Made by a program: the position numbers and the translations under genes. From Hylemonella sp. (GTDB lineage: Bacteria > Pseudomonadota > Gammaproteobacteria > Burkholderiales > Burkholderiaceae_C), in NCBI GenBank assembly GCA_030680575.1, contig JAUXVI010000043.1:1-64000 (forward strand): 64,000 nt of DNA, written 5' to 3'. Below, one piece after another: positions 52,502-64,000 of the stretch. The number at the start of each line of letters is the position of its first letter. The stretch's first letter is position 1. Below the pieces are notes generated by a model. The model was not told the origin of the DNA. It searched no databases and worked only from the letters and a program-made list of their open reading frames with translations.

Positions 52502-52918
52502 TTACTTGAGCAAGGCCTGTGTAGTGCGGGTCATTCGGTCCAACGCGTCCACCAACTCTTTCTGAAGCCGAGGGTCCGTATAGTGAGGAATCTCTTCAAT
52601 GAGGGTTTCGATCTTCCGGTCATGCTCGCCCAGCGGGTTGAGACGTAATCGAATGACGTGACGCAAGCGATCAAGCTCTTTGAGTAACTCGGCTTCGCCT
52701 GGCTTACCCGACATTTCACTGTGTGACCAGTGATAAGCGAGCCCGCAGTAGGCCCCAATATCTTGCCTGAGTTGCTCGATCCACTTGATCCGTTGGCTTG
52801 TTACGGTGTTGACGAACGTTGTTCGTTTGTTGATGCGGTGGTTTATTAAGGCATTCCAAACGCCGAGCAGAAACGTCACAACAACACCAGCGGCGAGAAC
52901 GTAGTCTTTCGCTTCCAT
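52502..52918 (-). CDS. Single-helix membrane-anchored protein of unknown function
   Basis: A 138-residue protein with one N-terminal membrane helix (YVLAAGVVVTFLLGVWNALI, about residues 6-25), then a basic segment (NHRINKRTTFVN) and a charged, helical cytosolic part (QRIKWIEQLRQDIGAYCGL and DRKIETLIEEIPHYTD). The family is unrecognised. The base composition is AT-richer than the surroundings. It is isolated, with no partner, between two inverted copies of repeat A; this layout may indicate a cargo gene carried between repeats. The start is ATG at 52918 with GGAG upstream. Confidence 0.65.
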   Translation of the reverse strand: MEAKDYVLAAGVVVTFLLGVWNALINHRINKRTTFVNTVTSQRIKWIEQLRQDIGAYCGLAYHWSHSEMSGKPGEAELLKELDRLRHVIRLRLNPLGEHDRKIETLIEEIPHYTDPRLQKELVDALDRMTRTTQALLK

Positions 52919-53011
52919 AACCTCTCCCTTGTTGCGTTTGTGACCTGTCTTATATCAACAATCTGCAGGACGGTCCAATTGCGTAGTGCGGCGAAAAGAC
53001 CGTGAAAACGA

Positions 53012-53039
53012 ACAAGGACGCGCCATGGCGCGTCCTTGT
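53012..53039. repeat. 13-bp hairpin beside repeat A copy 2
   Basis: ACAAGGACGCGCC pairs perfectly with GGCGCGTCCTTGT around AT. It precedes the inverted family A copy. There is no T-tract adjacent, so it is not a clear terminator. It may be a boundary palindrome, like the hairpin at 52353-52380. Between 52919 and 53365 there is no gene, only this hairpin and the repeat. Confidence 0.6.
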
Positions 53040-53042
53040 GGT

Positions 53043-53250
53043 CTTTGGCTGTTGGGGCCCTATGCCGTAATGAGGAGGCGAGTAGCGCAGGGTCGGGCGG
53101 AATAAGGGGCGCGCATGTTTGAGCGCAGCGAGTTTGCGCGCACCCCGCCCGGGCCGAGCAACGCAGCGTGCCCGTAGCGCAGCGGAGGGTCGACGAATCC
53201 GGCTCGCCTTTCTTTTGGGTACTTTGCTTTGGCGAAACAAAGAAAAGTAC
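53043..53250 (-). repeat. Interspersed repeat, family A, copy 2 (inverted)
   Basis: Read on the minus strand, this has the same blocks in the same order as 52137-52349: GGCGAGCCGGATTCGTCG, CGCTGCGCTACGGGCACGCT, then CGCTACTCGCCTCCTCATTA. Its middle differs (the stretch around 53100-53150). It lies upstream of the gamma carbonic anhydrase gene. Confidence 0.85.
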
Positions 53251-53365
53251 CTCGCCCGCCGGGGCGAGACCCGGCTTGCCACGACCACAAACCCCTCACA
53301 AGAGCAGAAAACCAAGCCTCTTTACAATCAACGCCATTTCCCGAATACAAAAGACGGACACAGAA

Positions 53366-53890
53366 ATGGCAATCTACGAACTCGACGGCCAATCCCCCAC
53401 GCTAGGCAAAAACGCCTACGTCGCCGACAGCGCCCAAGTCATCGGCAAAGTCACGCTGGAAGAAAACGTCAGCGTGTGGTTCGGCACCGTGATCCGTGGC
53501 GACTCCGAGAAAATCCACATCGGCCGCGGCTCCAACATCCAGGACGCCAGCGTGCTGCATGCCGATGCCGGTGTGCCGCTGACGCTGGGTGAGAACGTGT
53601 CGGTCGGCCACAAGGTCATGCTGCACGGCTGCACCGTGGGCGACGGCTCGCTGATCGGCATTGGTGCCGTGGTGCTGAACCACGCCAAGATCGGCAAGAA
53701 CTGTCTGGTGGGCGCCGGTGCGCTGGTGACCGAAGGCAAGGAATTCCCCGACGGCTCGATGATCCTGGGCAGCCCGGCCAAGGCCGTCAAGCAGCTGTCA
53801 CCCGAGCAGATCGCCGGTCTGCAGCACATTGCAGCGCACTATGTCGAAAATGCCCAGCAATACCGCAAGGGGCTGAAGAAAATCGGCTGA
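53366..53890 (+). CDS. Gamma carbonic anhydrase family protein
   Basis: A 174-residue left-handed beta-helix protein of hexapeptide repeats, starting [14 protein letters not shown], with the metal His positions in VLHADAG and [10 protein letters not shown]. The trimer binds zinc or iron and may hydrate CO2 or act on acyl-CoA. The ATG at 53366 is chosen by family length; open frame continues upstream into the family A repeat. Downstream it is 33 bp from hslO. Confidence 0.9.
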   Translation: MAIYELDGQSPTLGKNAYVADSAQVIGKVTLEENVSVWFGTVIRGDSEKIHIGRGSNIQDASVLHADAGVPLTLGENVSVGHKVMLHGCTVGDGSLIGIGAVVLNHAKIGKNCLVGAGALVTEGKEFPDGSMILGSPAKAVKQLSPEQIAGLQHIAAHYVENAQQYRKGLKKIG

Positions 53891-53923
53891 ACCGGGCCAC
53901 CTGCCCATTGAGAACCCAACAAC

Positions 53924-54910
53924 GTGTCTGAACTTCACAAATTTCTTTTCGAGGGTCTGCCGGTGCGCGGCATGATCGTGCGCCTGACCGACGCCTGGGC
54001 TGAGATCCTGCGTCGGCGTGCGGCCAGTAGTACCGGCGCCTACCCGCTGCCCGTGCAGGCCCTGCTGGGCGAGATGGCGGCGGCCGGTGTGCTGATGCAG
54101 TCCAACATCAAGTTCCGCGGCTCGCTGATCCTGCAGGTTTTTGGTGACGGGCCAGTGAAGTTGGCGGTGGCGGAGATCCAGTCGGACCTGAGCCTGCGTG
54201 CCACTGCCACGCTCAAGGGTGAGGTGCCGGCCGATGCCGGGCTGAGCGCGATGCTCAATGTGCACGGGCAGGGCCGCTGCGCCATCACGCTGGACCCGAA
54301 GGACCGTCTGCCGGGGCAGCAGCCCTACCAGGGTGTGGTGCCCTTGACGGACGAGTGTGATCAGAAAATGAACAAGCTCAGCGATGCGCTGCAGCACTAC
54401 ATGCGCCAGAGCGAGCAGTTGGAGACCACGCTGGTGCTGGCGGCGGACGACAAGGTGGCGGCAGGCCTCTTGATCCAGCGCCTGCCGGTGAAGGGCATGG
54501 CCAACCTTGCAGGCCAGCAGCCGGGCGAGGCCGAACTGTACGAGGCGGAGATGTATGAGCATTACAACCGCATCGCCACGCTGGCCGCCAGCCTCAAGCG
54601 CGAGGAACTGCTGACGCTGGATGTCGAAACCATTCTGCGCCGCCTGTTCTGGGAAGAGAAGCTGCAACGTTTCGAGCCGTTTGTGGGCGAGACCGCCCCG
54701 CGTTTTGCCTGCACCTGCAACCGCGACCGCGTGGCACGCATGATCCAGGGCTTGGGCGAAGTGGAGGCCAAGGAAATTCTGGCGGAACGCGGTGCGATCA
54801 TGGTCGACTGCGAGTTCTGCGGTGCGCATTACCGTTTCGACGCCATTGATGCGGCGCAGTTGTTCACGACGCCGGGTGCTAAGCCGCCTTCAAGCCCTTC
54901 AATCCAGTAA
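53924..54910 (+). CDS. hslO: Redox-regulated chaperone Hsp33
   Basis: A 328-residue holdase. The N-terminal substrate-binding domain begins at GTG 53924 (SELHKFLFEGLPVRGM) and the C-terminal redox switch has zinc Cys in ACTCNRDR and CEFCGAHYRFD. Under oxidation with unfolding the zinc is released and the protein becomes a chaperone. The last 32 bp overlap the opposing P-loop gene. Confidence 0.95.
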   Translation: MSELHKFLFEGLPVRGMIVRLTDAWAEILRRRAASSTGAYPLPVQALLGEMAAAGVLMQSNIKFRGSLILQVFGDGPVKLAVAEIQSDLSLRATATLKGEVPADAGLSAMLNVHGQGRCAITLDPKDRLPGQQPYQGVVPLTDECDQKMNKLSDALQHYMRQSEQLETTLVLAADDKVAAGLLIQRLPVKGMANLAGQQPGEAELYEAEMYEHYNRIATLAASLKREELLTLDVETILRRLFWEEKLQRFEPFVGETAPRFACTCNRDRVARMIQGLGEVEAKEILAERGAIMVDCEFCGAHYRFDAIDAAQLFTTPGAKPPSSPSIQ

Positions 54911-55280
54911 AAAGCCGGTATTCGCAGTCCGGGTCGGCACATTTTTCGCACACTCCGGTCCAGCGCGGCGGTGGCTCGTCCTGAGGGGTGATGAGGCGCA
55001 GCGCCTGGCGCAGGCGCTGTGCACCCTGTCCATAGATGACGCCATAAGCCAGACCGGCCTGTTGCAGGCTGGCACGCAGGGCGGTGTCAGCGTTTTGCTG
55101 TACGTCCGAAGCGCTGCCAGGCAGATCAAGTCCGGTAAGCAGGATCAGGTCGAAATGACCTGTGGCCAACTTGGCGGGCGGTGGATCGTCGCTGACTTGG
55201 AGTTGCGGCAGGTGCAGGCAAAGTTCCTGCGCGAGACGGGTTTTTCCGCTGCTGGGGGCTCCGAGAATGGCGATGCGCAT
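54879..55280 (-). CDS. Small P-loop ATPase-like protein with C-terminal Cys cluster
   Basis: A 133-residue protein with Walker A GAPSSGKT (residues 7-14), a short LILLTGLDLPG strand (Walker-B-like), and C-terminal GVCEKCADPDCEYRLF with four Cys spaced for metal binding. No family is assigned; it resembles AAA-type domains truncated after the core. It lies 20 bp after ftsB on the same strand and overlaps hslO by 32 bp at its end. Confidence 0.7.
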   Translation of the reverse strand: MRIAILGAPSSGKTRLAQELCLHLPQLQVSDDPPPAKLATGHFDLILLTGLDLPGSASDVQQNADTALRASLQQAGLAYGVIYGQGAQRLRQALRLITPQDEPPPRWTGVCEKCADPDCEYRLFTGLKGLKAA

Positions 55281-55299
55281 GCCCACAAGAGGACCGGGC

Positions 55300-55575
55300 T
55301 TACTTGCCGATATGTACGTAGATTTCGTTGGGCTTGACCATGCCCAACTCCAGTCTGGCCTTTTCTTCCACCATCTCCAGGCCTTCCTTGAGGTCGCGCA
55401 CCTCGGCGGCCAGTCGGTCATTGGCCAGTTGGGCCTGCGCGTTCTTCTGCTTTTGCGCTTCAAGTTCGCCGGCCATGCGTGAAACGTTGGGCACGCTACC
55501 CCGGCCAAACCACAACTGCGCGTGGAGAACCACGAGCAGGGTGATGAGGATGGCCGGAATGAGGCGTGAACCCAT
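55300..55575 (-). CDS. ftsB: Cell division protein FtsB
   Basis: A 91-residue bitopic protein. One N-terminal membrane helix (IPAILITLLVVLHAQLWFG) is followed by a periplasmic coiled coil (ELEAQKQKNAQAQLANDRLAAE) and the GLEMVEEKARLELGMV segment that binds FtsQ. It works with FtsL and FtsQ at the divisome. It follows eno, which fits the usual Burkholderiales order, but a repeat element widens the gap to 205 bp. Confidence 0.93.
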   Translation of the reverse strand: MGSRLIPAILITLLVVLHAQLWFGRGSVPNVSRMAGELEAQKQKNAQAQLANDRLAAEVRDLKEGLEMVEEKARLELGMVKPNEIYVHIGK

Positions 55576-55629
55576 GACGCTATGCCCTCACGGTCGAGAT
55601 CGAGGTGAACCCGAATGACCGCGGGACAC

Positions 55630-55745
55630 CGCAGAACCGGCTTGGCCGGACTGCGGGTGTCGCCCCCTGGAGGAGGCGCGTAGCGACTCGGGGGTTTCGC
55701 CGTCGGGCCGTCCCAAGGCGAAACGCGGCCCCCTCGGGGGGCAGG
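55630..55745 (+). repeat. Interspersed repeat, family B, copy 1
   Basis: A GC-rich block between eno and ftsB: AACCGGCTTGGCCGG, then GTCGCCCCCTGGAGG, AGGCGCGTAGCGACTCGGGG, then GGCCCCCTCGGGGGGC. A related block occurs inverted at 61850-61945. The unit seems to have been inserted between genes of one operon. Confidence 0.65.
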
Positions 55746-55780
55746 GAATCACACGCAGTGGACGACCGTGGGGGCAACAT

Positions 55781-57395
<1,615 letters not shown>

Positions 57396-57414
57396 GGTGC
57401 GTACGGTGAGAGAG

Positions 57415-58269
57415 TCAGTTGAAGCTGTTTTCGAGGAAGCCGTTTTTCTTGGTGACCTCATCCAGTGCCACCAGCGTTTCCAGCAGCGCCTTCATGTGCT
57501 TGAGCGGCACCGCGTTCGGGCCGTCGCTCAGGGCCTTGGCCGGGTCGGGATGGGTTTCCATGAACAGGCCCGACACGCCCACGGCCACGGCGGCGCGCGC
57601 CAGCACCGGCACGAATTCACGTTGGCCGCCACTGCTGGTGCCTTGTCCACCCGGCAACTGCACCGAGTGCGTGGCATCGAACACCACCGGGGCGGCGGTC
57701 TCGCGCATGATGGCCAGCGAACGCATGTCGCTCACCAGGTTGTTGTAGCCGAAGCTGGCGCCGCGTTCGCAGGCCATGAAGTTGTCTTCCACCAGGCCTT
57801 TTTCGCGTGCGGCGGCACGGGCCTTGTCGATGACGTTTTTCATGTCGCCCGGCGCGAGAAACTGGCCCTTCTTGATATTGACGGGCTTGCCACTTTGCGC
57901 CACGGCGTGGATGAAGTCGGTCTGGCGGCACAGGAAGGCCGGCGTCTGCAGCACGTCCACCACAGCCGCCACGGCAGCGATGTCGGCTTCGGTATGCACG
58001 TCGGTCAGTACTGGCACGCTGAGTTCACGTTTCACCTTGGCCAGGATTTCCAGGCCTTTTTCCATGCCCGGGCCGCGAAAACTGGTGCCTGACGAGCGGT
58101 TGGCCTTGTCGTAGCTGCTCTTGAAGATGAAGGGGATGCCCAGGCTGGCCGTGATCTCCTTCAACTGGCCCGCCACGTCCATCTGCAATTGCTCGGACTC
58201 GATCACGCAGGGACCGGCGATCAGGAAGAACCGGTGCTGCAAGCCGACATCAAAGCCACAGAGTTTCAT
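57415..58269 (-). CDS. kdsA: 3-deoxy-8-phosphooctulonate synthase (KdsA)
   Basis: A 284-residue TIM-barrel enzyme that condenses arabinose-5-phosphate with phosphoenolpyruvate to make KDO-8-phosphate for lipopolysaccharide. It has [14 protein letters not shown]; the Cys in this segment, rather than Asn, suggests the metal-dependent class II type. Other features are [20 protein letters not shown] and [13 protein letters not shown]. It is the second gene of the pyrG operon, 10 bp after pyrG. Confidence 0.96.
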   Translation of the reverse strand: MKLCGFDVGLQHRFFLIAGPCVIESEQLQMDVAGQLKEITASLGIPFIFKSSYDKANRSSGTSFRGPGMEKGLEILAKVKRELSVPVLTDVHTEADIAAVAAVVDVLQTPAFLCRQTDFIHAVAQSGKPVNIKKGQFLAPGDMKNVIDKARAAAREKGLVEDNFMACERGASFGYNNLVSDMRSLAIMRETAAPVVFDATHSVQLPGGQGTSSGGQREFVPVLARAAVAVGVSGLFMETHPDPAKALSDGPNAVPLKHMKALLETLVALDEVTKKNGFLENSFN

Positions 58270-58279
58270 GCTTGCTTTC

Positions 58280-60052
<1,773 letters not shown>

Positions 60053-60138
60053 TCAGCCTTTGCTGCGGCTCGCGCCTTGCATCTCATCCGGTCTTGCCAG
60101 CCCTAAACTTTCTTGTCACGTCTGATACATTGCCGACC

Positions 60139-61359
60139 ATGAACGACCTTGCTGGAAAACACATTGTCCTGGGCCTGACGGGCGGCATTGCCTGCTACAA
60201 GGCGGCCGAGCTGTGCCGGGCCCTGGTCAAGGAAGGCGCCACCGTGCAAGTGGTGATGACCGAGGCCGCCGGCCAGTTCATCACGCCGGTGACGATGCAG
60301 GCGCTCTCGAACCGGCCGGTCTACGGCTCGCAGTGGGATGCGCGTGAAGCCAACAACATGGCGCACATCAACCTCAGCCGCGAGGCCGACGCCATCCTGA
60401 TCGCGCCCTGCAGCGCCGATTTCATGGCCAAGTTGCTGCATGGCCGGGCCGACGACCTGCTGAGCCTGATGTGCCTGGCGCGGCCGATGGCCGAAGTACC
60501 GCTGCTGATCGCGCCGGCCATGAACCGCGAGATGTGGGCCCACCCGGCCACCCAGCGCAATGTGGCGCAGCTCAAGGCCGACGGCGCCCATGTCTTCGAT
60601 GTCGGTACCGGCGAGCAGGCTTGCGGCGAAACCGGTGACGGCCGCATGCTGGAGCCGGGCGAGTTGCTGGAGGAGGTGATTGCCTTCTTCGCCCCCAAAT
60701 CGCTGCTGGGCCAGCGTGTTCTGGTGACAGCCGGCCCGACCTATGAAGCCATCGACCCGGTACGCGGCATCACCAACCTGTCCAGCGGCAAGATGGGTTT
60801 TGCCATTGCCCGCGCGGCGCGCGAAGCCGGTGCCGAGGTCACGCTGGTGGCCGGGCCGGTGCATCTGGCGACGCCACGCGGTGTCCTGCGTGTTGATGTC
60901 AAATCAGCACAAAATATGCAGCAGGCCGTTATGGATCATGCGCCTGCAGCTACTGTTTTTATAGCAACTGCGGCGGTGGCCGACTGGCGCCCGGCCAGCA
61001 CGGCTGAGCAGAAGATCAAGAAGGACGGCTCCGGCCAGCCGCCTGCGTTGGCTTTTGTCGAGAATCCGGACATCCTGGCCGGTGTGGCACAGGGTGAGCG
61101 AGCAAAAAGTGGCGCCCTGTACTGCGTCGGTTTCGCCGCCGAGAGTCATGACCTGCTGGCCAATGCGCAAGCCAAGCGCGCGCGCAAGGGCGTGCCGCTG
61201 CTGGTGGGTAACATCGGCCCGGCCACCTTTGGTCAGGACGACAACGCCTTGCTGCTGGTCGATGCGCAAGGGGCGACCGAGCTGCCGCGCGCAGACAAGC
61301 TGTCGCTGGCACGCCAGTTGGTTGCCGAGATCGCTCGTCGATTGGGCCAGCCGGCTTGA
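60139..61359 (+). CDS. coaBC: Phosphopantothenoylcysteine decarboxylase / phosphopantothenate-cysteine ligase
   Basis: A 406-residue bifunctional coenzyme A enzyme. The flavin-binding decarboxylase (CoaC, residues about 1-185) has LTGGIACYKAAEL, the active-site His in NMAHINLSRE, PAMNREMW, and the Cys in EQACGETGDGRML. The ligase (CoaB) has TAGPTYEAIDPVRGITNLSS. It makes phosphopantetheine precursors. A coding-embedded repeat (60901-60967) lies inside CoaB and encodes AVMDHAPAATVFIAT. Confidence 0.96.
   Translation: MNDLAGKHIVLGLTGGIACYKAAELCRALVKEGATVQVVMTEAAGQFITPVTMQALSNRPVYGSQWDAREANNMAHINLSREADAILIAPCSADFMAKLLHGRADDLLSLMCLARPMAEVPLLIAPAMNREMWAHPATQRNVAQLKADGAHVFDVGTGEQACGETGDGRMLEPGELLEEVIAFFAPKSLLGQRVLVTAGPTYEAIDPVRGITNLSSGKMGFAIARAAREAGAEVTLVAGPVHLATPRGVLRVDVKSAQNMQQAVMDHAPAATVFIATAAVADWRPASTAEQKIKKDGSGQPPALAFVENPDILAGVAQGERAKSGALYCVGFAAESHDLLANAQAKRARKGVPLLVGNIGPATFGQDDNALLLVDAQGATELPRADKLSLARQLVAEIARRLGQPA
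60901..60967 (-). repeat. Coding-embedded repeat, copy 6 (in coaBC)
   Basis: On the minus strand this reads TATAAAAACAGTAGCTGCAG, then GCGCATGATCC and a T-rich end with GCTGCATATTTTG. coaBC reads it in reverse as AVMDHAPAATVFIAT, the same phase as copies 1 and 4. It falls in the dispensable helix region of CoaB. Confidence 0.65.
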
Positions 61360-61395
61360 GTCGACAACAGTTTCAGCCATTCTCTTTTCCCAACC

Positions 61396-61845
61396 ATGAA
61401 AATCGACGTCAAGATTCTCGATCCGCGCCTGACGGATCAACTCCCCACCTACGCCACCCCCGGCAGTGCCGGCTTGGACCTGCGTGCCTGCCTAAGTGAG
61501 CCGCTGATGCTCTTGCCCAATGCCTGGCAGCTGGTGCCCACCGGCATGGCGATCCATCTGAACGACCCCGGTTATGCGGCGTTGATCCTGCCGCGCTCGG
61601 GCCTGGGGCACAAGCACGGCATCGTGCTGGGCAATCTGGTCGGCCTGATCGACAGTGACTACCAGGGCCAGCTCATGGTGAGCGCCTGGAACCGCAGCGA
61701 TGTTGCCTTCACCATCGAGCCGATGGAGCGCATCGCGCAACTGGTCATCGTGCCGGTGGTGCAGGCACAGTTCAACGTGGTGAACGAATTCGCCGCCGCC
61801 ACCGAGCGTGGCGCTGGCGGCTACGGTTCGACTGGAAAGAGCTAA
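61396..61845 (+). CDS. dut: Deoxyuridine 5'-triphosphate nucleotidohydrolase
   Basis: A 149-residue trimeric dUTPase that removes dUTP and provides dUMP for thymidylate synthesis. All five motifs are visible: [10 protein letters not shown] (I), [12 protein letters not shown] (II), GLIDSDYQG (III), ERIAQLV (IV) and the C-terminal GAGGYGSTG (V). It follows coaBC by 36 bp on the same strand, an arrangement common in bacteria. Confidence 0.97.
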   Translation: MKIDVKILDPRLTDQLPTYATPGSAGLDLRACLSEPLMLLPNAWQLVPTGMAIHLNDPGYAALILPRSGLGHKHGIVLGNLVGLIDSDYQGQLMVSAWNRSDVAFTIEPMERIAQLVIVPVVQAQFNVVNEFAAATERGAGGYGSTGKS

Positions 61846-61849
61846 CCCC

Positions 61850-61945
61850 CTGTTGCCGCTCACTGCGTGTAGCGGCCTCTCCCCCTAAGGGGGACAACCC
61901 CAGCGGCCCGGCGAAGCCGGTTCCACGGGGTTCCCCGCTTAAGAC
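61850..61945 (-). repeat. Interspersed repeat, family B, copy 2
   Basis: Read on the minus strand, AACCGGCTTCGCCGG, then CCCCCTTAGGGGGAGAGGCC, then GCAGTGAGCGGCAACAGGGG. The blocks match the copy at 55630-55745 in order, with differences. It lies between the converging dut and FKBP genes. Confidence 0.65.
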
Positions 61946-61964
61946 ACGGGTGGGGCAAAGGGGG

Positions 61965-62498
61965 TTAGTGAACGCTGCTGCTGCCGGGCGGCAGCGTGTC
62001 CATAGGCTGAATGCGGAAGAAGCCGGTGCCGGCCGAACCTTGGCCGACTTCCTCCTCCGTGGCTTCGCGCACCCCTTCAACCTTCATCGTCAGGCGCAGC
62101 GCAATGCCGGCCAGCGGGTGGTTGCCGTCGAGCACCACGTGCTCCGGGTAGAGCTCGGTCACGGTGTAGAGCGTGTCTTTCGGCGCATCGGGATTGCAGC
62201 CGGCCGGCAGGGCGGAGCCCTCGATGGTCATGCCCTCTTCCAGTTCGGGCGGGAACAGCTGGCGTGACTCCAGGAACACGAGCTGTTCCTTGTAGTCGCC
62301 GAAGGCCTCTTCCGGCTCCAGCTGGAGCGCCACTGTGGCGCCCACGCCATGGCCTTGCAGGGCTTCCTCGATTTTTTTGAACAGGTCATGCCCCCCGATC
62401 AGGAACTCGACTGGTTCGTCGAGCACGTCAAGTTCCTCGCCCAGGGTGTCCTGGAGTTTCCAGGTCAGGGCGACCACACATTGCTGATTGATTTCCAT
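61965..62498 (-). CDS. SlyD-like FKBP-type peptidyl-prolyl isomerase
   Basis: A 177-residue FKBP of the SlyD type. The FKBP half-domain is split by an insert-in-flap; visible parts are VEFLIGGHDLFKKIEEALQG and VLDGNHPLAGIALRLTMKVEGVREATEEE. It acts as a cytosolic proline isomerase and chaperone. The His-rich metal-binding tail of SlyD is absent; the C-terminus ends PPGSSSVH. It is divergent from the cupin gene. Confidence 0.88.
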   Translation of the reverse strand: MEINQQCVVALTWKLQDTLGEELDVLDEPVEFLIGGHDLFKKIEEALQGHGVGATVALQLEPEEAFGDYKEQLVFLESRQLFPPELEEGMTIEGSALPAGCNPDAPKDTLYTVTELYPEHVVLDGNHPLAGIALRLTMKVEGVREATEEEVGQGSAGTGFFRIQPMDTLPPGSSSVH

Positions 62499-62554
62499 AG
62501 GGCAGAATTGTCGCAGTTCGGCGTATCGTTTGCCGACACAGACTGGAAATACCG

Positions 62555-63688
62555 ATGGATGTCACCCTACCCCTGCAGTTGCTGGGGGGCCTGAGCCCCG
62601 AGGCTTTCATGAAACGCCACTGGCACAAGAAGCCCTTGCTGGTGCGGCAGGCCATTCCGGGCTTCAAGCCGCTGCTGGCGCGTCCGGCCTTGTTCGAGCT
62701 GGCGGCGCAGGACGATGTCGAGTCCCGCCTGGTCGCCCTCGAGCGCCAGCGTGGCAAGCAGACCTGGCGCCTGCGCCACGGCCCTTTTGCGCGCCGCGAC
62801 CTGCCGCCGCTCAAGACCCCGGAATGGACGCTGTTGGTGCAGGGGGTTGACCTGCACGTCGATGCCGCGCATGACTTGATGAACCAGTTCCGCTTCGTGC
62901 CCGATGCGCGGCTGGACGACCTGATGATCAGCTACGCCAGCGAAGGCGGCGGTGTGGGGCCGCACTACGACAGCTACGACGTGTTCCTGCTGCAGGCGCA
63001 GGGGCGCCGGCGCTGGCGCATCGGCCGGCGTTATGACACCACGCTGCGCGACGATGTGCCGGTCAAGATCCTGGCCAATTTCGTGCCGGAGCAGGAGTTC
63101 GTGCTGGAGCCGGGTGACATGCTCTATCTGCCGCACCGTTATGCGCACGATGGGGTGGCCGATGGCGGGGAGTGCATGACTTACTCCATCGGGTTCCGTT
63201 CACCGGCAGCGGGCGAACTGGCGCAGGAACTGCTGCAGCGTCTGGCCGAGGATGCGGCTGAAGAGGGCGGCGACGAACGCTACCGCGATCCTGCACAGGC
63301 GGCGGTCACCACCCCGGCGGCGATTCCTGCGGCCATGCAGGACTTTGCGCGGCAGGCCCTGCAGAACGCACTTCGTGATCCCCAGGCACTGGCCCGGGTG
63401 CTGGGTGAGCACCTGACCGAGCCCAAGTCCAGTGTCTGGTTCGAGCCGGGCGAGGCGGAGGCAGTCATGGGTGGTGTGGTGCTGGACCGACGCACGCGCA
63501 TGATGTACGACGCGCACCACATCTTCATCAATGGCGAGGGCTATCGGGCAGCAGGGCGCGATGCGACGCTGATGCGCCGGCTGGCCGACCAGCGTCGGCT
63601 GGACGCGAAGGAACTGGCACGGGCCAGCGAGGCGGCGCGAGAGTTGTTGCAATCCTGGTGCGAGGCGGGGTGGGCCCATGGGTTCTGA
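62555..63688 (+). CDS. JmjC/cupin-type ribosomal protein oxygenase (RoxA/YcfD-like)
   Basis: A 377-residue 2-oxoglutarate-iron oxygenase. The JmjC domain has HYDSYDVFLLQAQGRRRW (H-x-D metal ligands) and LPHRYAHDG (distal His), after FMKRHWHKKPLLV. The C-terminal winged-helix-like part is typical of the ribosomal oxygenases; YcfD hydroxylates Arg81 of ribosomal protein L16. The target here is inferred. The stop overlaps the start region of the next gene. Confidence 0.86.
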   Translation: MDVTLPLQLLGGLSPEAFMKRHWHKKPLLVRQAIPGFKPLLARPALFELAAQDDVESRLVALERQRGKQTWRLRHGPFARRDLPPLKTPEWTLLVQGVDLHVDAAHDLMNQFRFVPDARLDDLMISYASEGGGVGPHYDSYDVFLLQAQGRRRWRIGRRYDTTLRDDVPVKILANFVPEQEFVLEPGDMLYLPHRYAHDGVADGGECMTYSIGFRSPAAGELAQELLQRLAEDAAEEGGDERYRDPAQAAVTTPAAIPAAMQDFARQALQNALRDPQALARVLGEHLTEPKSSVWFEPGEAEAVMGGVVLDRRTRMMYDAHHIFINGEGYRAAGRDATLMRRLADQRRLDAKELARASEAARELLQSWCEAGWAHGF

Positions 63689-64000
63689 GGGCACTGGCGC
63701 CGGCCAGAGTACTCCCGTGGCTTTGCCGACAGGGCGCTTCAGTGGTCGTGAGGCTTTTGCGCAATGTGTGCGCGATGCCTTGGCCTGTGCGGCCCGAGAG
63801 GGCTGGCGCGACATCATTCTCAGCGATGCGACCTTCACCGATTGGCCATTGCATGAGCGCGTCGTGGTCGAGTCGTTGCAGGCCTGGGCACGGACTGGGC
63901 GTCGCTTGTTGATGCTTGCCACCCGCTTTGATGCGGTACAGCGTCAGCAGCCCCGCTTTGTTGCGTGGCGACAAACCTGGGATCACATCATTGAATGCCG
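63678..64000 (+). CDS. Hypothetical protein, 3' end beyond the window
   Basis: An ATG at 63678, 11 bp before the end of the upstream gene and overlapping it in another frame, opens a reading frame that runs to the window edge (at least 107 codons). The peptide starts MGSEGTGAGQSTPVALPTGR and contains EGWRDIILSDATFTDWPL and RTGRRLLMLATRFD. No family is recognised. The overlap suggests translational coupling with the RoxA-like gene. Confidence 0.55.
   Translation, partial: MGSEGTGAGQSTPVALPTGRFSGREAFAQCVRDALACAAREGWRDIILSDATFTDWPLHERVVVESLQAWARTGRRLLMLATRFDAVQRQQPRFVAWRQTWDHIIEC

Overview
The window is high-GC chromosomal DNA from a betaproteobacterium, most probably a member of the Comamonadaceae (Burkholderiales). 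I base this on the Bug/TctC-type solute receptors, the pyrG-kdsA-DUF1330-eno-ftsB order, the CoaBC, RoxA-like and TsaE/AmiC neighbourhoods, and short interspersed repeats of a style I associate with that family. No species is assigned.

Layout: 1-140 is the end of an IS3-type insertion sequence. A tRNA-Lys(CTT) follows at 289-364. From 423 to 16247 there is an FtsX-type permease, a heat-shock-type hsp20, a CoA-transferase/HMG-CoA lyase-like/Bug receptor operon with a divergent LysR gene, a second LysR gene facing a nitroreductase, a DUF3334 protein with a CheC-like motif, pabBC, a LolD-like ATPase, a lipoprotein, miaA and a Bcr/CflA exporter. From 16415 to 24853 there is a chemoreceptor, a lipoprotein hydrolase, a HIT protein, gdhA, an orphan SLATT protein, a solitary integron-type gene cassette carrying a HEPN-like gene, and mutL. 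From 24967 to 37818 there is a catabolic block: a luciferase-like oxidoreductase, a CoxL/S/M-type molybdenum hydroxylase with CoxG, a TetR regulator, a VOC protein, a flavin monooxygenase, and a complete Liv-type ABC importer. From 37894 to 47610 there are DedA, an alcohol dehydrogenase, an L,D-transpeptidase, an operon encoding a variant FtsH, amiC-tsaE, queG and a P-loop protein. From 47703 to 64000 there is mostly housekeeping: an AEC transporter, a chalcone-isomerase-like protein, a Bug receptor, xerD, a ferritin-like protein, a gamma carbonic anhydrase, hslO, ftsB, eno, kdsA, pyrG, coaBC, dut, an FKBP and a RoxA-like oxygenase.

The least ordinary features are mobile or repetitive. (1) A roughly 50-bp element is embedded in the coding sequence of five genes (seven copies), always in one reading phase per orientation. 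(2) A 270-bp element with terminal inverted repeats sits exactly between the stop codon of an ABC ATPase and the ATG of pabBC; removing it recreates a TAATG stop/start overlap. (3) An integron-like cassette with a recognisable attC ends at the mutL stop codon. (4) Two inverted roughly 210-bp repeats flank an orphan membrane-protein gene. Protein-level oddities include an FtsH with Asp in place of the Walker B Glu and a DUF3334 protein that matches the CheC/CheX phosphatase motif spacing.

Functionally, the 26-38 kb block reads as one uptake-and-oxidation module: the Liv importer brings in an organic acid or heterocycle, the molybdenum hydroxylase and the flavin monooxygenase add oxygen, and the VOC protein may open a ring or isomerise. 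The substrate cannot be read from the sequence. All assignments come from reading motifs and family resemblance by eye; no database search was run.
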